Shown here piece by piece: positions 12,213 through 24,715 of a stretch of DNA of 64,000 nucleotides (within the stretch, counting starts at the first letter, position 1; each line of letters opens with the position of its first letter). A program made the translations under genes and the position numbers. Source of the stretch: Selaginella tamariscina (Eukaryota; Streptophyta; Lycopodiopsida; Selaginellales; Selaginellaceae); contig PUQB01000122.1 in NCBI GenBank assembly GCA_003024785.1, positions 479,481 to 543,480 of the forward strand, in the 5' to 3' direction. Under the pieces are notes generated by a model. That model searched no databases and had not been told where the DNA came from. It saw only the letters and a program-made list of their open reading frames with translations.

Positions 12213-13191
12213 TGTATAAGTGTTCAACTATTAATTTGATATTCCTAGATATCATGTGTTGGTGGTTTTGGGTCAAACGAGACTATGCGGAGAGTGAATG
12301 GAGATGCAAATGTGAACGCTGTTAATGCTGCAGCTGATGCTGGTTAGTTGTAGATACACATCATATATATATTAAATGCGTTATTATCACTCATGCGTCT
12401 TGTGTGTCTGTCTATGTAAGTAAAATGTATATGTGCTGCATATTACAGGCGTGAAAAGGTTTGTATATATCTCTGCATCAGATCTCGGTTTTTGCTTCAT
12501 ACCTGTTGCGAGCTTACTTTGAAGGAAAGGTAACTTATTGACAGCTTTTTTAAACCAGTTAATGGTTAATTGCTGCTTATTAATAACCATTTTATTTTGT
12601 GCAGAAAGCGGCTGAGAATGCAGTGAGAGCCAGATTTCCTTACGGTGGTAAGCAAAACTCCTGGGGTGTTGCTTTTGAACACACACACATGTGTGCGTGT
12701 GTTTTTGTGTGTGTAACACTTGTCTTCTCAGGTGTTATTCTTCGGCCTGGGTTTATATATGGCAATCGACGCGTCGGTAACATCCACATACCCCTGGGAG
12801 TCATTGGAACACCACTGGAAATGGTAAGTTGATATAATAAACATATCAGTAAGTAGTTTTCTAAGTTTATTATACATTATAATGTACTACAACATATATA
12901 ACGTAAATGTGATTAGTTGCAATGCATAAGTTAGTGTTAAGTGATAGTTTATTCTATTAACCTCTCTCTCTTTCACACACACACACGGGCTTTAACCATG
13001 TTCATTTAATTAAACAGGTATTCAGGAACTTGAAATCAGTAGCGACTGTGCCTCTTGTGGGGCAGTTGGTGGTCCCTCCGATCAAGGCTACTTCAGTAGC
13101 AAAGGCTGGGATTCGATCTGCTGTTGATAATGCTGTTCCACCTGGGGTTCAAGACGCATGGGGTATTCTACGCCTTGGTGATCATTATTGA
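11101..13191 (+). CDS. NDUFA9-like atypical SDR, NAD(P)-binding Rossmann-fold protein (frames broken)
   Basis: Matches the plant family of mitochondrial Rossmann-fold proteins related to complex I subunit NDUFA9. Exons on GT-AG borders: 11313-11420, 11730-11813, 11872-11926, 12095-12149, 12249-12342, 12449-12529, 12605-12647, 12732-12823 and 13018-13191. A leader from about 11101 is uncertain. In order they give a presequence-like part with SFCTGS, the dinucleotide loop GGNG with GSHMCKEAVVRG, EWIRGNLL, ISCVGGFGSN, NVNAVNAAADAGVKRFVYIS, the catalytic-region block YLLRAYFEGKKAAEN, VILRPGFIYGNRRVG, and a C-terminal domain ending LRLGDHY. The last three exons are intact. Earlier exons each carry about one single-base shift (near 11360, 11738, 11908, 12103 and 12490), mostly short-homopolymer losses. 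The splice sites all look functional, so either the gene is newly dead or the assembly has indel errors. It lies head-to-head with prohibitin. Confidence 0.85.
11627..11710. repeat. TA-rich simple repeat in SDR intron
   Basis: Imperfect (TA)n just upstream of the exon at 11730, following a short CACACA tract. It has the potential to form hairpins and is of variable-length type. Confidence 0.8.
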
Positions 13192-13602
13192 TAAACCTTA
13201 TATTGGACATATTTTTAATAATATAATAAATATGTTTATATATTCTAAAAATGATTATTATTATAATCAGAAACTTCATATTTTAAACTTAATCTTAATA
13301 AGTTAATGTTATTAATAGTAACATTAAACTATATAAACTTCACATAAGCTTAATGTTAATGTATACAGGCGCGTGCATACACACAACTGCATGTATAAAC
13401 CTATGTTTTAAGATTGATAAGTTTTCACTACAAAATAATGTGTATTAATTATATAAGAGAAAAATATCATATCGTCACAAAATTCTTTCTTTATTTAAAA
13501 GCACGACGAGAGCAGGGGCGTATGTTTGGATTTTTTAATTTAAATTGTCTTAATATAAATTTTGTTAATACACAACAATCACACAATCACAGGATGCGTT
13601 AT

Positions 13603-13712
13603 ATGGTTTATGATTGATTTTAAAATTTAATATGCGTTTAATATATAATATAACAGAGTTCTATGGTTTATGATTGATTTTAAAATTTAGTATGCGTTTA
13701 ATATATAACAGA
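13603..13712. repeat. Two tandem copies of a 60-bp unit
   Basis: The unit starts ATGGTTTATGATTGATTTTA at 13603 and again at 13663. The second copy is slightly shorter near its end. A single copy of the same sequence occurs near 16382 within the larger duplicated block. Confidence 0.85.
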
Positions 13713-15826
13713 GTATTATGATCTAAGTAAGATTGTTCATTGTTCATTTCTCCACAGTACAAAAAAATTTGACACTTTGATATTTAATAACCATTTTGAA
13801 TGTTATGGCAACATATACACACAAAGTTAAAAGTAAATAATAATAAATTTAGCTGGTAATTTATTTAACTGGTAATTAAGTCATTTATAAATTTTAATGA
13901 ATAAGTTATATTATACTTTTAATTGTTATTGAACTTATTAATAAATCAAAGCAAATACATTTTATTTATACGATCAATAGAATAATAATAGCATTGATGG
14001 ATATTGGATGAATGTAGCAAATGCAAACATACGTTATAGAAAAATATTATTACACAAATCATTATCTACTTAAAACAAGCCTTATCTACTAAAGTATTAA
14101 CAAAATAAATATATATTCATATATTTTATATCTATATACACACAGGAACGTACGAACACGCTCGTTGTACATATGCGCACACACACCCAATCTACTATTA
14201 GTGAGATGTAAAGCATACCCAAGCTTAATAATTCACAGTTCAATAAAATTTTAAATGTTATAACAATATCACATAATGAAACTATGATATAATTGAATGG
14301 TGAGTCATAATACAAATTAATAAATAACAGCATGGAGATGCAGTTTTTTTTTTAATTTATGATATATATATTATACTGAATATATATAATATATATACAC
14401 ATCAAAATCGTCAAGACTAAGTAGATTATTAGTTAATAAACGTTTTAACACTTATTTCAGTTAGCGATAGTTCTCTCTCTTTAATTATGTGTTTTAGAAT
14501 TTGAATACTATAAACCTTATTAAACAGCATTTACTAATACCAATGGTGACATTTTACTTTTATTTTAATCTTTTTCTTAATTAATATTTTATTAATCCAT
14601 TATTAATATAATTAATCAACGGGCTGTGAATAATTTAATTTCCACCTTTAAATTTAAACTAGCTTTAAAGTTTAAGCAAATTTAAATTAAATTTGGGTTA
14701 TTAAAGTTCTAATCTACAAGACTACAAAGCATTGTCTCACATACAAACTGCGGATGTATACAATACTAGTATATATAATTATTTTAACTTAAGATATTAT
14801 AAAAATTTGTTTTAATTATAAAATAAATTAAAATATACTATTAATATTTTATGTTTAAGACGATGACAGTGATGCATGCTGTGTATTTATTTAAATAATA
14901 TATCAAAATTAACATAAAACAAAAGATATTAGACCAAAGAAAATTAGAAAAGAATTTAAACACAATTAATGTGTATTTGACATAACTTTTTTTGTCATTG
15001 TGTGATATTAATAATATTATTATCAATTTAGTAAGTTTTTTATTTTAATATTATATTTTAATAATAAATTTAAATTAAAATTATTTTAATGCTTGAACTA
15101 GCAGTGAGTTTGAAAATGAAATCCTTACTAAATCTAAATTAAATTAAAATCCTCGAATTTATAATCTATAAAATTAGTTTTAAAATTACCAATGTAAATA
15201 TAATTATAATTATATTTAGTATAATATCTAAAATTAAACTATGTAACATATAATTTAAAAGTAGTCTAAATTTAAAATTGCATAATCGAAAATAATCATA
15301 AGATCAAAATCCTGTATTCTTCATATAATCTCTCTCAACCATACACTGGAACAGTTGTTATATATATACTAACATTGATTTAGATTGATTCTAATGTTTC
15401 AAAACACGTTGTTTTTTCAAGTTCATTAATTACAATGTATTATAAGAAATATATAATTAAAAGATACTTAGCTTTATAATAAAGTGGAACAGGCTCAAAT
15501 TAGATTAATATTATTCTGTTAATAAAAATAAGGGTGTTTTAAATTCTTATAAATAAAAGCAATTATAGTTTTTTTATTTTATTTTAGAAATTTTTTAATT
15601 GCAGGATGGAAAGACGAGCTACAAAACGGTTAGTAAACCAATGAAATTACATGACAGTTATAAAGGCCCAATGGAGAGTCTTCATCTATGGCCACCTCTT
15701 TTTAGTTCTCCATGAGTAGTTTAATAGAGAGAGATTTAGTTAAAAACATCAATTTAATAATGTAAAAATTAACTTAAGTTTCAATGTAGAATATTCTTTT
15801 TTATAAGTGGATATGCTTCCTCCCTG

Positions 15827-15873
15827 TTGCGCTGTTGATAATGCTGTTCCAGACGCGTGACGCCTTGGTGATC
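15827..15873 (+). pseudogene. Fragment copied from the last exon of the SDR gene
   Basis: GCGCTGTTGATAATGCTGTTCC at 15829-15850 (19 or more matching bases with the SDR exon near 13119-13140) is followed by AGACGC and CGCCTTGGTGATC. This is the SDR C-terminal exon with about 18 bases missing in the middle. The downstream flank (TTATATTGGACATATTT) also matches the SDR downstream region, so gene end and spacer were duplicated together about 2.7 kb away. Confidence 0.8.
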
Positions 15874-17489
15874 ACCTTATATTGGACATATTTCTAATAA
15901 TGTAATAAATAGATATAAACTAATTTATATATTTAAGAATGTATTATCAATATGCATTTCATATGTGATATAAATTTAAAACTTCATAGTTTTTATGTAA
16001 TCTTAATAAGTTAAATGAACATGAGTTATTAATAATAATTAATACGTGCTTAATGTATACGCATGTATAAACTTATGTTTGATAAGTTTTTATAATAAAA
16101 TAATGTGTATTAACTATATAATACAAAAATATCATATTGTCATAAAATTCTTTCTTTATTTAGAAGCACGGGAGGAACATCAGGTTTGAGGTTTTTTTTA
16201 TTCAAATTGTTTTAATGTGTATTTTGTTAAACGGTATTAAAATAAATTTAAAACAGTGAAATAGTCCTTGGTAAGATGATATAACGATTAAAGTTCATAT
16301 ATTTTCATACTTATACATACACGAGTCACACACACGTCACCCCATACTTATATATACACCACAATCACATTAATGCGTTATATGGTTTATGATTGAGTTT
16401 AAAATTTAGCATGCCTTGATTATATGAAAAGACATTTAACAGAGTATTATATTATGTAAATAAGATGTTTATTAATAAAAAAATTTCTTCACTGGATATT
16501 TATAATAATCGTCGAGACTAAGTAGATTTAGTTAATAACATTTTAACACTGTTAATTCATACAGTAATTCTTTGTATTTAGAATCTGAAATACATAGATA
16601 CCATTTTAATAAAGTTGAAATCACTGTGTCTATTGAACCTTATATTGAATATATTATATAAAATAATAAATACTTATTTTTAAAACATACGTTATTGAAA
16701 TTTATTACATTGGTATTAAAAGTGTTTAATTCTTTATAACTTAAATATTAGTGATATTTTAATTTTAGTTTAATCGTTTTTTTCTAGTGTTTTATATACA
16801 AGTTCATTATTACCTTCATTATTACATACTTTTTTGTTATTATATTTTAAATTTAAATTTGACACAACCAAACATTTGTTAGTACTACATACAATTATAG
16901 CATTTGAAATAATCAAAATTAAATTGAAATAAAGAATAATATTTTCCTAGAATGTATGTTATAACTACATTGCATTTGTTATACAAACCTACGTTCATCA
17001 AAATAAACAAAGTTATTAAAAAAAAAAGATAATATAAATAAAATGTATTAATTAATTTAACATTGAGCTTAAAATTTATCAAATTTTAAATTACTATTAT
17101 TTATTTCTTAACTTTGCTATAACATTCAATATTGTTATCAAATATCAAGTGTCAAATATTTTGATATAGTGAAGAATTTTTTGTTATTAATAAATAATGA
17201 ACTTTCTTATAATACTCTGTTAAAATTATTTTCATATAATCAAGGATGGTGTGTGTTAGAGAGGTATGTGTGTATGTTTAAGTAAAAATTACATATCTCA
17301 TATTCTTATATTCTTTTATATCTAAAACTATTTTTTTTACTAAGATTAATTTTTAGTTAGTACTGCTTAAGAACTTTTTTTTTGACAATTTTTTTTTAAT
17401 TAGTTAAGCAACACACACACATTATTTGTGTAGATAGCTAGATACATACATACGTACGTACGTACGTACATACACAAACAAATGTACAT

Positions 17490-20336
17490 TTATCGTCTTG
17501 GCTCAGGTCGTTGCCTCCCATCGAGCACCGCAAAAGGATTCACATGCCTTGAAGACTGTTGCTGGCCATTGTAGTAGCCATTTACAGGTCGAACCGTAGC
17601 CATATTCGCTTTCCACTGCTGTCCATGCTGATCCTGCTATGAGTACGACTGCCTCTGATCTCTGCTGTATGACGATTGTGAATCTCTCTTGTACTGCTGA
17701 TCCCTGCTGTACGAGGACTGCCTTTGATGTCTGCTGTGTGACGATGCGTTATGCAAATATGACGACTGTTGATCTCTGCCGTACGGTGAATATGACGACT
17801 GCTGTTGTAGATTAAGTATAATTCTCGTGCTGCTGGCATCATCATCATTCCTTGTGCTCTTTGGGACGGCAAGCTGTTCACAAGGAGCCGTCGCGTTTCA
17901 GGACCCGCTACAGAAGGAGGCCTTTGTTGGAAGTTGTTGATGTCATGCTCACTAACAGTCTGATGGGAGGTACAACTCCAACTGGAGGCCTCGCAATGTG
18001 CTTATGGTACGCAGGACAGTGATAGACAACGGACAGGACTTGGTTGTCAGTGATATTTGGCATCCCAGGATTGGAGACGTAAACATCGGTGGGCAAGCGT
18101 CCCCATTACACAAGCCAAAGAAGCCGTTCATCCCCTCACTGGAAACGGGATCGATGGGTTCACGGGGAGCCTCGCTAGGTGCCTCTTGATACTTGTCGTA
18201 GAAGGAGAATATCTCCGGTGCCAATGCATGACTATTGCTTACAAAAGCAGATCGACTAACCGGGTTTCCTACGAACCTCTGCCTCCGTTAACGTTTGCTC
18301 CACTTTCTTCGTTTCGGCAAGGAGTCGCTGCTCGTCAATGAATGGTAACTTTGCAACACCCTGCCAAGCTGCACGCTTTCCGTTCATGTCGATGATCCAA
18401 TCTTTTGGGTAGAAGTCTATTATCGGCGAGTTATCATCCGTCATGAGTGGCCTGTAATGCTCGGAAGGGCGTCCGCACTTGCTGCCGGCAACACACCCAT
18501 AAGTTGGTCAAATGGCTTAAAAGGCTCTCCTAAAGCGAAGTTCATCTTCATTGAACTCAGCTCCTTCAAGTCAGTGGCGAAGGGTGCATAGTGAAATGGG
18601 TAAAACCAGGTCCAAGAACACACACCCTGGTAATAGTACTGCAGAACCCAGCACAGACCTTCGATATACTTGTAAACCACTTGTTTCCGTATCTTCTCCA
18701 GTGCCTCAGACGTACGAGCTTCAAACTTATCGGCATAGTATCTTTCTTTCCATCCTTCCTCGCCCAATCTCACCTTGTCGACTGTTTGGCCACCAGAATA
18801 TCTGATTTCTCCCTAATAGCGCTGTTAACCGTTGCTTAAGCTCGTCTTCGTTATCCTCTTGGCTCTCTCTAGTAACAGCAGCAGTTTCGCCAACGCGCAT
18901 GCGCTTCAAAGGTGGCCCATATGTACTACCTCGGCTTAGAGATGCACTTCCGTTTCTCTCAGCCGCCTTAAACGATGCAGGGAACCGACTGCTATCCCGG
19001 GACGATTGGAACGGAGACGGAACAGGAGCACTTGTTAATCGCGAAGAATGGTTTGCGGTTACAGCCACAAGATCCGGACGGATGCTTGGCTCTATATCAT
19101 CACCACGTCTACGGTTGCCTCTCTGCTTTTGTCGTCCCATTTGACTGTGATGCAAGCGGGCACGGTTTCGGAAGATTTGTTCCTCCTTGGACCCAACTTT
19201 CTGTATGAAGTACTCGAGTTTGTTAAGGTTTACATCCCCACTGTCCGTGAGATATCCACCAAGATGCTTCAACTCCCTTTTGTAGACAGACATGAGCATA
19301 TCAATAGCTCCCTCTCGGATTTCCAGCGTAGGCATGTGAGGAAGGAAATCGTTTCCAACGAAGAAACACATAAACACGAAATCGTCCACAACGCGTTCAA
19401 AGTCGAGTTGGCAGTCAGGTATTTGCATGTCATACTGCAAGTACTCCGGAGCGTCCATATCTGCACAAACTGATACGGCTTCTTAGAAAGCCCAGGTTCA
19501 TCAGCCTTTCGCTTTGGCTTTCCTTCACAATCAGCGGCCATGTGGCCCGCCTGACCGCACAGAAAGCACTTGTCCTGTTGCCCAGGAGTATTTACGACCT
19601 CTCTAAGGATTGAAAAATGTAGCTCGTGAGTTGCCAAGGCAAGCATAATGAGATCAGCATCCAGTCCGTATAAACAATGGCGAGTGTTTGGGTCAAAACC
19701 CGGCGAGTTCCTTTGTAGACGTATGTATGACATGATCTTGTGCTCCCCTTCTCCAGGGACGTTAGCGTCCGAGAGAATTACCTTGACATCTTTCCATGCA
19801 GGCTCGTTGTTCAAACGGAGATGTATGTAATACTGCAGGGCCACAGCCAAACTGGCCATGAAAGGAGTCCCTGGAGTGATGACGTTGGAATCGTAAGCCT
19901 CGCTGGTCTCCTTAGGAAGCAGTTTGCGGCCTTCCGCTTCGAACTCTCGCCGCAGTCTCTCTTCTTCGGCTGCCTTGTCTGCGTTCTCCTTGGCGGTGCG
20001 GAAGCGCCTGGAGCGTTGCTGGTTCATTTTGGCCCTGGGAGCCACACCATCGATTGCCATGAAGAGGAGCTTGCGAGGGCGGACAATGGCAAATAGACGA
20101 TCAATGTAGTCGAAAATACATTGGAAAACCTCGTCCAAAGTAGTAGGTGATGGCCGGTCCTCCGGATGGAAGCACGGGTGAATGATACCATTCATGTCAA
20201 GATATAAATTATCATATTATATTATTAAGATTGGGCTCTGTGAGATTCACGGACAATTCAGGTTCGCCTCATTTGCATCAACAACAATCAGCGGATATTT
20301 GTTCACAAGCCATCTGTAGAACGCCGGCACTCCCAT
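17490..20336 (-). pseudogene. Intronless full-length copy of an XRN2/3/4-type 5'-3' exoribonuclease (copy 1)
   Basis: XRN enzymes degrade 5'-monophosphate RNA. Without any intron, the sequence runs from ATG 20336 (MGVPAFYRWLVNKYP) through the N-terminal nuclease blocks ([74 protein letters not shown]), a CCHC knuckle ([14 protein letters not shown]), [13 protein letters not shown] and [11 protein letters not shown]. It then continues through the C-terminal blocks ([44 protein letters not shown]) to a Gly/Gln-rich tail ending at TAA 17492-17490. Plant XRN genes have many introns, so this is a processed copy. Frame breaks occur after GMNGIIH's upstream part (stop near 20247), near 19460, 18825 and 18790, and in the tail. 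The longest open stretch is about 308 codons (20195-19269). The acidic catalytic residues visible in the N-terminal half are present. No clear poly-A tail remains. Confidence 0.88.
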
Positions 20337-21210
20337 CTCTTCCAAAGCTAACCCTAAAGCCAACCCTAATTCAATAACATTATAAATATATAGGTTACTT
20401 ATGGTATATTCTAAGTATAAAGTACTTATGATATTCTAAGTATAAAGTGGTTAACTTTGTATAGATAAGTCTGAAATCTTATAATATTTACTTTGTAATG
20501 ATTCCGGATAATTTATAAGAGAAATTTATTTATTTTTTAAAATTCTCGCCACCTTATGTGTGTATATGAAAACTATATGTGAATCACATTTAGTAATTTA
20601 TATTAATAAATTTGAAGTTGGTTAAACGATACTATATTTTAATGAATACTAAACTTATTACAAAAATAAACTTGAGAAATTTTATTTATATTATAAATGA
20701 AATTTAATAATAACAGCATCTTCCATAATTAAAAAATATTATCATACAAATACTTAAAATTTAATTTTAATTGTTTTAAACACTATGTTTGATGGAGTTT
20801 TAAATATAAAAGAATGAGACCAAGTATATAGAATATTTATAACTGTATATATACAAGGTAAACTAAAGTACGTATATGTTAATTATTTATTACAAATCAA
20901 TGTCAATCATACTTAATATTTGAATTAATTCCTAATTTTATACATATGTAATATATAAAACCCAAGTGCATTTATCCTAATGTATTAACAAAACTACATA
21001 CCTTTGTATACAAGCACGTATAAACACTCTTCAGCTGAGATTCAAGACGCGTTGGATTTTATGAATAAATAATTAAGAGTTTTTATTTTTACAAGTTTAT
21101 AAGTTTAGTATGTATGAGTTATATTAAACTGTAAAGCATACCCAAGCTTTAATAATTTATAGTTTAATAAAATTTTAAATGGTATAGCTATAATTAATAA
21201 ATAACGATAT
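20337..21210. repeat. Spacer duplicated together with the XRN copy
   Basis: Aligns almost throughout with 61927-62760 next to the second XRN copy, and its middle (about 20640-20960) also with 44040-44350. It contains TTCAAGACGCGTTGGATTTT near 21043, a degenerate echo of the SDR last exon, and the GTAAAGCATACCCAAGCTT block also present near 14206. Confidence 0.8.
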
Positions 21211-22753
21211 GTAAATCAGCTTCTTAATTTTATGAATGAGATCCTCTATATATATGTATATATAAAACTGGAGACACACACGTATCAAAATATGCACCTT
21301 GTAATTAAAATGGGCATGATATATGAAAATGAAATTTAGTATTAATATATATATAAAGATATATTCTGTACACCATGAGGGATTCGAAGGTTTCACATTA
21401 AGGATCGTAATCATATTCATTCACTGCGTGAGTTGCTTCAAATAAATGTTATATAATGAATCACAATCAAATATGTTAAATGTTAATGTTTTTTGATTTA
21501 GATATATAAATAACACAACTTAAAAAAGATATGTTAATATTTTTTTATTTAACTTTTTCTCATTTTTAATTAATCTGTAAATATGCCACAATAACCAACA
21601 TGTAAAATTATATTATATTATATTTTTATCAGGGCTTGTATACATTTTTCTGTTTTTAATTATTGAATGAAGATAAATAATCACATTTTCATTAAATGAA
21701 ACAAATTTCATTCCAGCAGCATATACAAATGTATACATACATTATACTTTGCTTGTTTATAACATATATAGATTTTTTAATTTTGGAAATATATATTTTG
21801 ATATGGAATTTGTGACACACAGATTCGAACACATGATCTTTTTATTCGACATTAAATAAGATTTATCTTTACAAAATTGTATCATTTTACCTTGGCGTAA
21901 CATCATACACCTTCCCTTCTATAATCAACCACAATGATCCCATGTGGACTTATATAACTGATGTTTGTAAAACGTTAATGGTTTAATTATTTAGATTAAA
22001 AAATAATAATTATAATAACTGTTAACGGATTTTTTTGAATTATTTCTTAGGTCAGTTTTCTGGGCAATTATAATATTTATTCGTGTGCTTGCGTGTTTTT
22101 AATACTTTCATTAATAAATTATTTTATATATGTTAGACTATGTTGATAGTTTTATTTTCTGACGTGTGTAATAGCTATAATCTCTTAAATACACTACACA
22201 CGTTTGGAATGTATATACGGTGTTTACGTGCTTTTAATGTGGCACGTAAAACATTGAGAGAGAGAAGTGTATATATGTGTGTGCGTGATAATTACACGTT
22301 GGAATATTCAATGTCCAGGTTAGTGATGCAATATACATACATATTACAATAGATTTACTGTGTATTTATTAGTTAGTTACTTAGTGATGCTAAAATTATA
22401 TAACAATGCTAAGCTAAGGAAATGCATAATGAACAGGTTTAATTTATACACAAAAACACACACACCATAATGTTTAATTTATCAGCTGGTGTTTTAAATA
22501 TTTTTAGCTATTTTTGTTCTTATTGAATATTGTTTTAAAATTTAAAGTTAAATGATATAACACGGTTAAAAACTTAAGTTTAAACGTATCACTAACTAAA
22601 TATCAATAACTTATTCGGCATATCTCATTCACTATAATATAAATACATCATATAGACAAATAGGAAGGATGAGTTACCAGACGAAAGTTATACAATAGTA
22701 ACCATAGCTACGTAACAATAACCATATATACAAAACATGACACATATATAATG

Positions 22754-22833
<80 letters not shown>

Positions 22834-23309
22834 ATTACATATATTGTGCATTAGCATATGCCTCCTAACCACAACGATGTGTTTCTTTCTCTCTCTATAA
22901 TAACACAATAAATCCAGAGAAATATAGTCAACAATAAAAAACAGATATAATAATAATATATGTATATAATATACTGTTACATTTATCTGATCTCGAATTG
23001 ATGACGTCAATATACTTGTTCGTTATCTCTTACCCCAAATATGTGTGTGTGTGAGCGAGAGAAATGCATGTATACATACACGTATAATGTTATACATATA
23101 TATTGTTGCTTAAATCATTTATTATTAATAAAGAAGCTCTATTTATTTATTATTTCAACCTAGCTTACACATGTACGTACATACATGTGTATAGAATAAT
23201 AAATATATGCTTATTTGTTATATTCCGAAAACATCAACGAATCGTTGAAATGTTAACATTTTATCAAATTATCATTAATATTTTATTAGTCTTAATAGGC
23301 TGTTAAAAT
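21211..23309. other. AT-rich intergenic DNA with microsatellites
   Basis: No conserved coding sequence on either strand. It includes a (TA)(TG)n(GA)n compound microsatellite at about 22752-22830. Small open frames are microsatellite translations or AT-rich noise. Confidence 0.65.
22762..22830. repeat. Compound (TG)n/(GA)n microsatellite
   Basis: A TG run passes directly into a GA run of about 40 bases. The same TG/CA-to-GA/CT arrangement recurs at 28468-28523 and 34871-34930. Confidence 0.9.
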
Positions 23310-23440
23310 GTTTTATATATGTTGCTAATAAAGACGTTTATATCGTTTTTATCTCTGCGATGTATGTTTATATATCTAAACATTATTGGTTAAAGAAAAA
23401 TGTTTTTATATTTTGAACTCGTGGAGAGGCGTTATTCCGG
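23310..23440. repeat. Left copy of a direct repeat flanking chimeric fragments
   Basis: Shares GACGTTTATAT, TTTTTATCTCTGCGATGTA, GTTTATATATC, ATTGGTT, AAGAAAAATGTTT and TTTGAACTCGTGGAGAGGCG in the same order with 24545-24715. The right copy is longer by two short segments. Confidence 0.8.
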
Positions 23441-23612
23441 AATATACGATCTCCAATACATAAACAGACTGTTATTGGTTTAGAGGATAATTCAAATATA
23501 ATGAAGAATATACTTTTCCTTTATTTATGTATTGTGTTTTCACAATGAATTTATTAAATATATTAAATCTTTAAATTCTATAAATAACATTAATCAATAT
23601 CTAAACATTCTT

Positions 23613-23965
23613 AGGGTACGCAATTCTTAGGGGTCGAGGAAGTGCAGATCGATGGCCACCATCACCGGATCGGAAGAGGCGGAGAGAGCCACTGGAGGAG
23701 GCATCTCATAAGAAGCAGAAGGGAGCGCAGAACAAAATGCAGGCAGGTTCATCAACAGGCAAGCAATCTTGAATGTCTATTGCATGCACTAGGACTTTGC
23801 TTAAGGAGTTGAGAAGTTACATGCTTCCACAATGCTTTTATGAACAACTCGGACAATAAGCATCATTGTTTCGAGTGGCACCCAGCAAGATTAATGTGGA
23901 ATAATTATAAAGAGACCCAAGTGCCATGCCTCTCTATGATTGGTAACCTTGTTTTTGTGTTTAAG
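23613..23965 (+). pseudogene. Degenerate copy of exon 1 of the gene at 31.5 kb
   Basis: Closely follows 31490-31945: CATCACCGGATCGGAAGAGG, GAGGCATCTC, AAGAAGCAGAAGGGAGCGCA, GGTTCATCAACAGGCAAGCA, AGGAGTTGAGAAG and GAGTGGCACCCAGCAAGAT all recur in order, including the bases at the donor site and the start of the intron. It lacks the first part of the exon and carries an in-frame stop and small deletions. Confidence 0.8.
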
Positions 23966-24112
23966 ATTTACCTGATTATGAGGGAAATGCAACTTAATAC
24001 CGCCAAAAGTAGTAGAGATAGGTAGGCTAGGACACGAACGTAGACACAATTAGGAAGAGTGCTTATATATGCCCCATGAATAAACACATAAACTTCCGCC
24101 ATACGGATAAGT

Positions 24113-24490
24113 CGGCTGGAGTATGGCGTGGTTGTGGACAGGGATGAGCCCCCAGGTTTCAGGCCGGGCCTTGCATTGGACACTGTGGAAGAGCCACCAG
24201 GCATGTCGTCTAGGCAAACTTTATACGGGGATGCGCTATGTGGGCAATCTGGCGTGCATGAAATGCTGGGGTGTTCAAAAGCCAGAGATGGCCTCTCCAA
24301 CGAACTGTTGCCTTCTTTTGGACGACGCTCGTGTCTGCAGTTGCATCGCACCACGAAGTTGCATGGGAGCCCACCCCGATGGCTTGTAAACTCCCGCTAA
24401 TGAGGAACAAAAGACTGGTTGCAGACCTGGCGAAAGTGCTGATGTGGCAGATGACGCAGATGATGATGATGCATGGTTGACGTGGCTGAT
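24113..24490 (+). pseudogene. Coding-like GC-rich fragment of unknown origin
   Basis: The base composition is clearly richer in GC than the surroundings. Adjacent frames give protein-like text: VVVDRDEPPGFRPGLALD and TVEEPPGM in one frame, and a tail with DVADDADDDDAW ending at TAG near 24493 in another. Not recognised. It follows directly on the copied exon 1 fragment and lies inside the same pair of direct repeats, so it may be a captured gene piece. Confidence 0.35.
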
Positions 24491-24544
24491 GTAGGGCAAA
24501 TGTCTTAATTAGGCTGCCACATCAATAAAAAATATGTTTTATTA

Positions 24545-24715
24545 TGCTGCTAAAAGACGTTTATATAGTTTTTATCTCTGCGATGTAATATGTTTATATA
24601 TCAAACGTTTCGTTTCCCGCCTAACCTAAATGGCAGCGCCTTATTGGTTCAAGAAAAATGTTTCAGACGTGCAAACTCACTAGAATATACTTTGAACTCG
24701 TGGAGAGGCGAGCAC
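24545..24715. repeat. Right copy of the direct repeat flanking chimeric fragments
   Basis: Homologous to 23310-23440, with an extra GC-rich piece (about 24607-24640) and a second insert before TTTGAACTCGTGGAGAGGCG. The Harbinger transposase remnant starts immediately after it. Confidence 0.8.

Larger units (their letters stand above)
13192..17489. other. AT-rich spacer built of internally duplicated blocks, no gene
   Basis: No coding sequence apart from an echo of the SDR last exon. Blocks around 13190-13720 recur at 15870-16450. The block 14200-14480 recurs in part at 16505-16570, 21130-21210 and 62670-62820. The block 15330-15830 recurs inverted at 43010-43490. The block 16830-17225 recurs at 47770-48200. 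A direct 60-bp duplication sits at 13603-13712. Confidence 0.65.
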
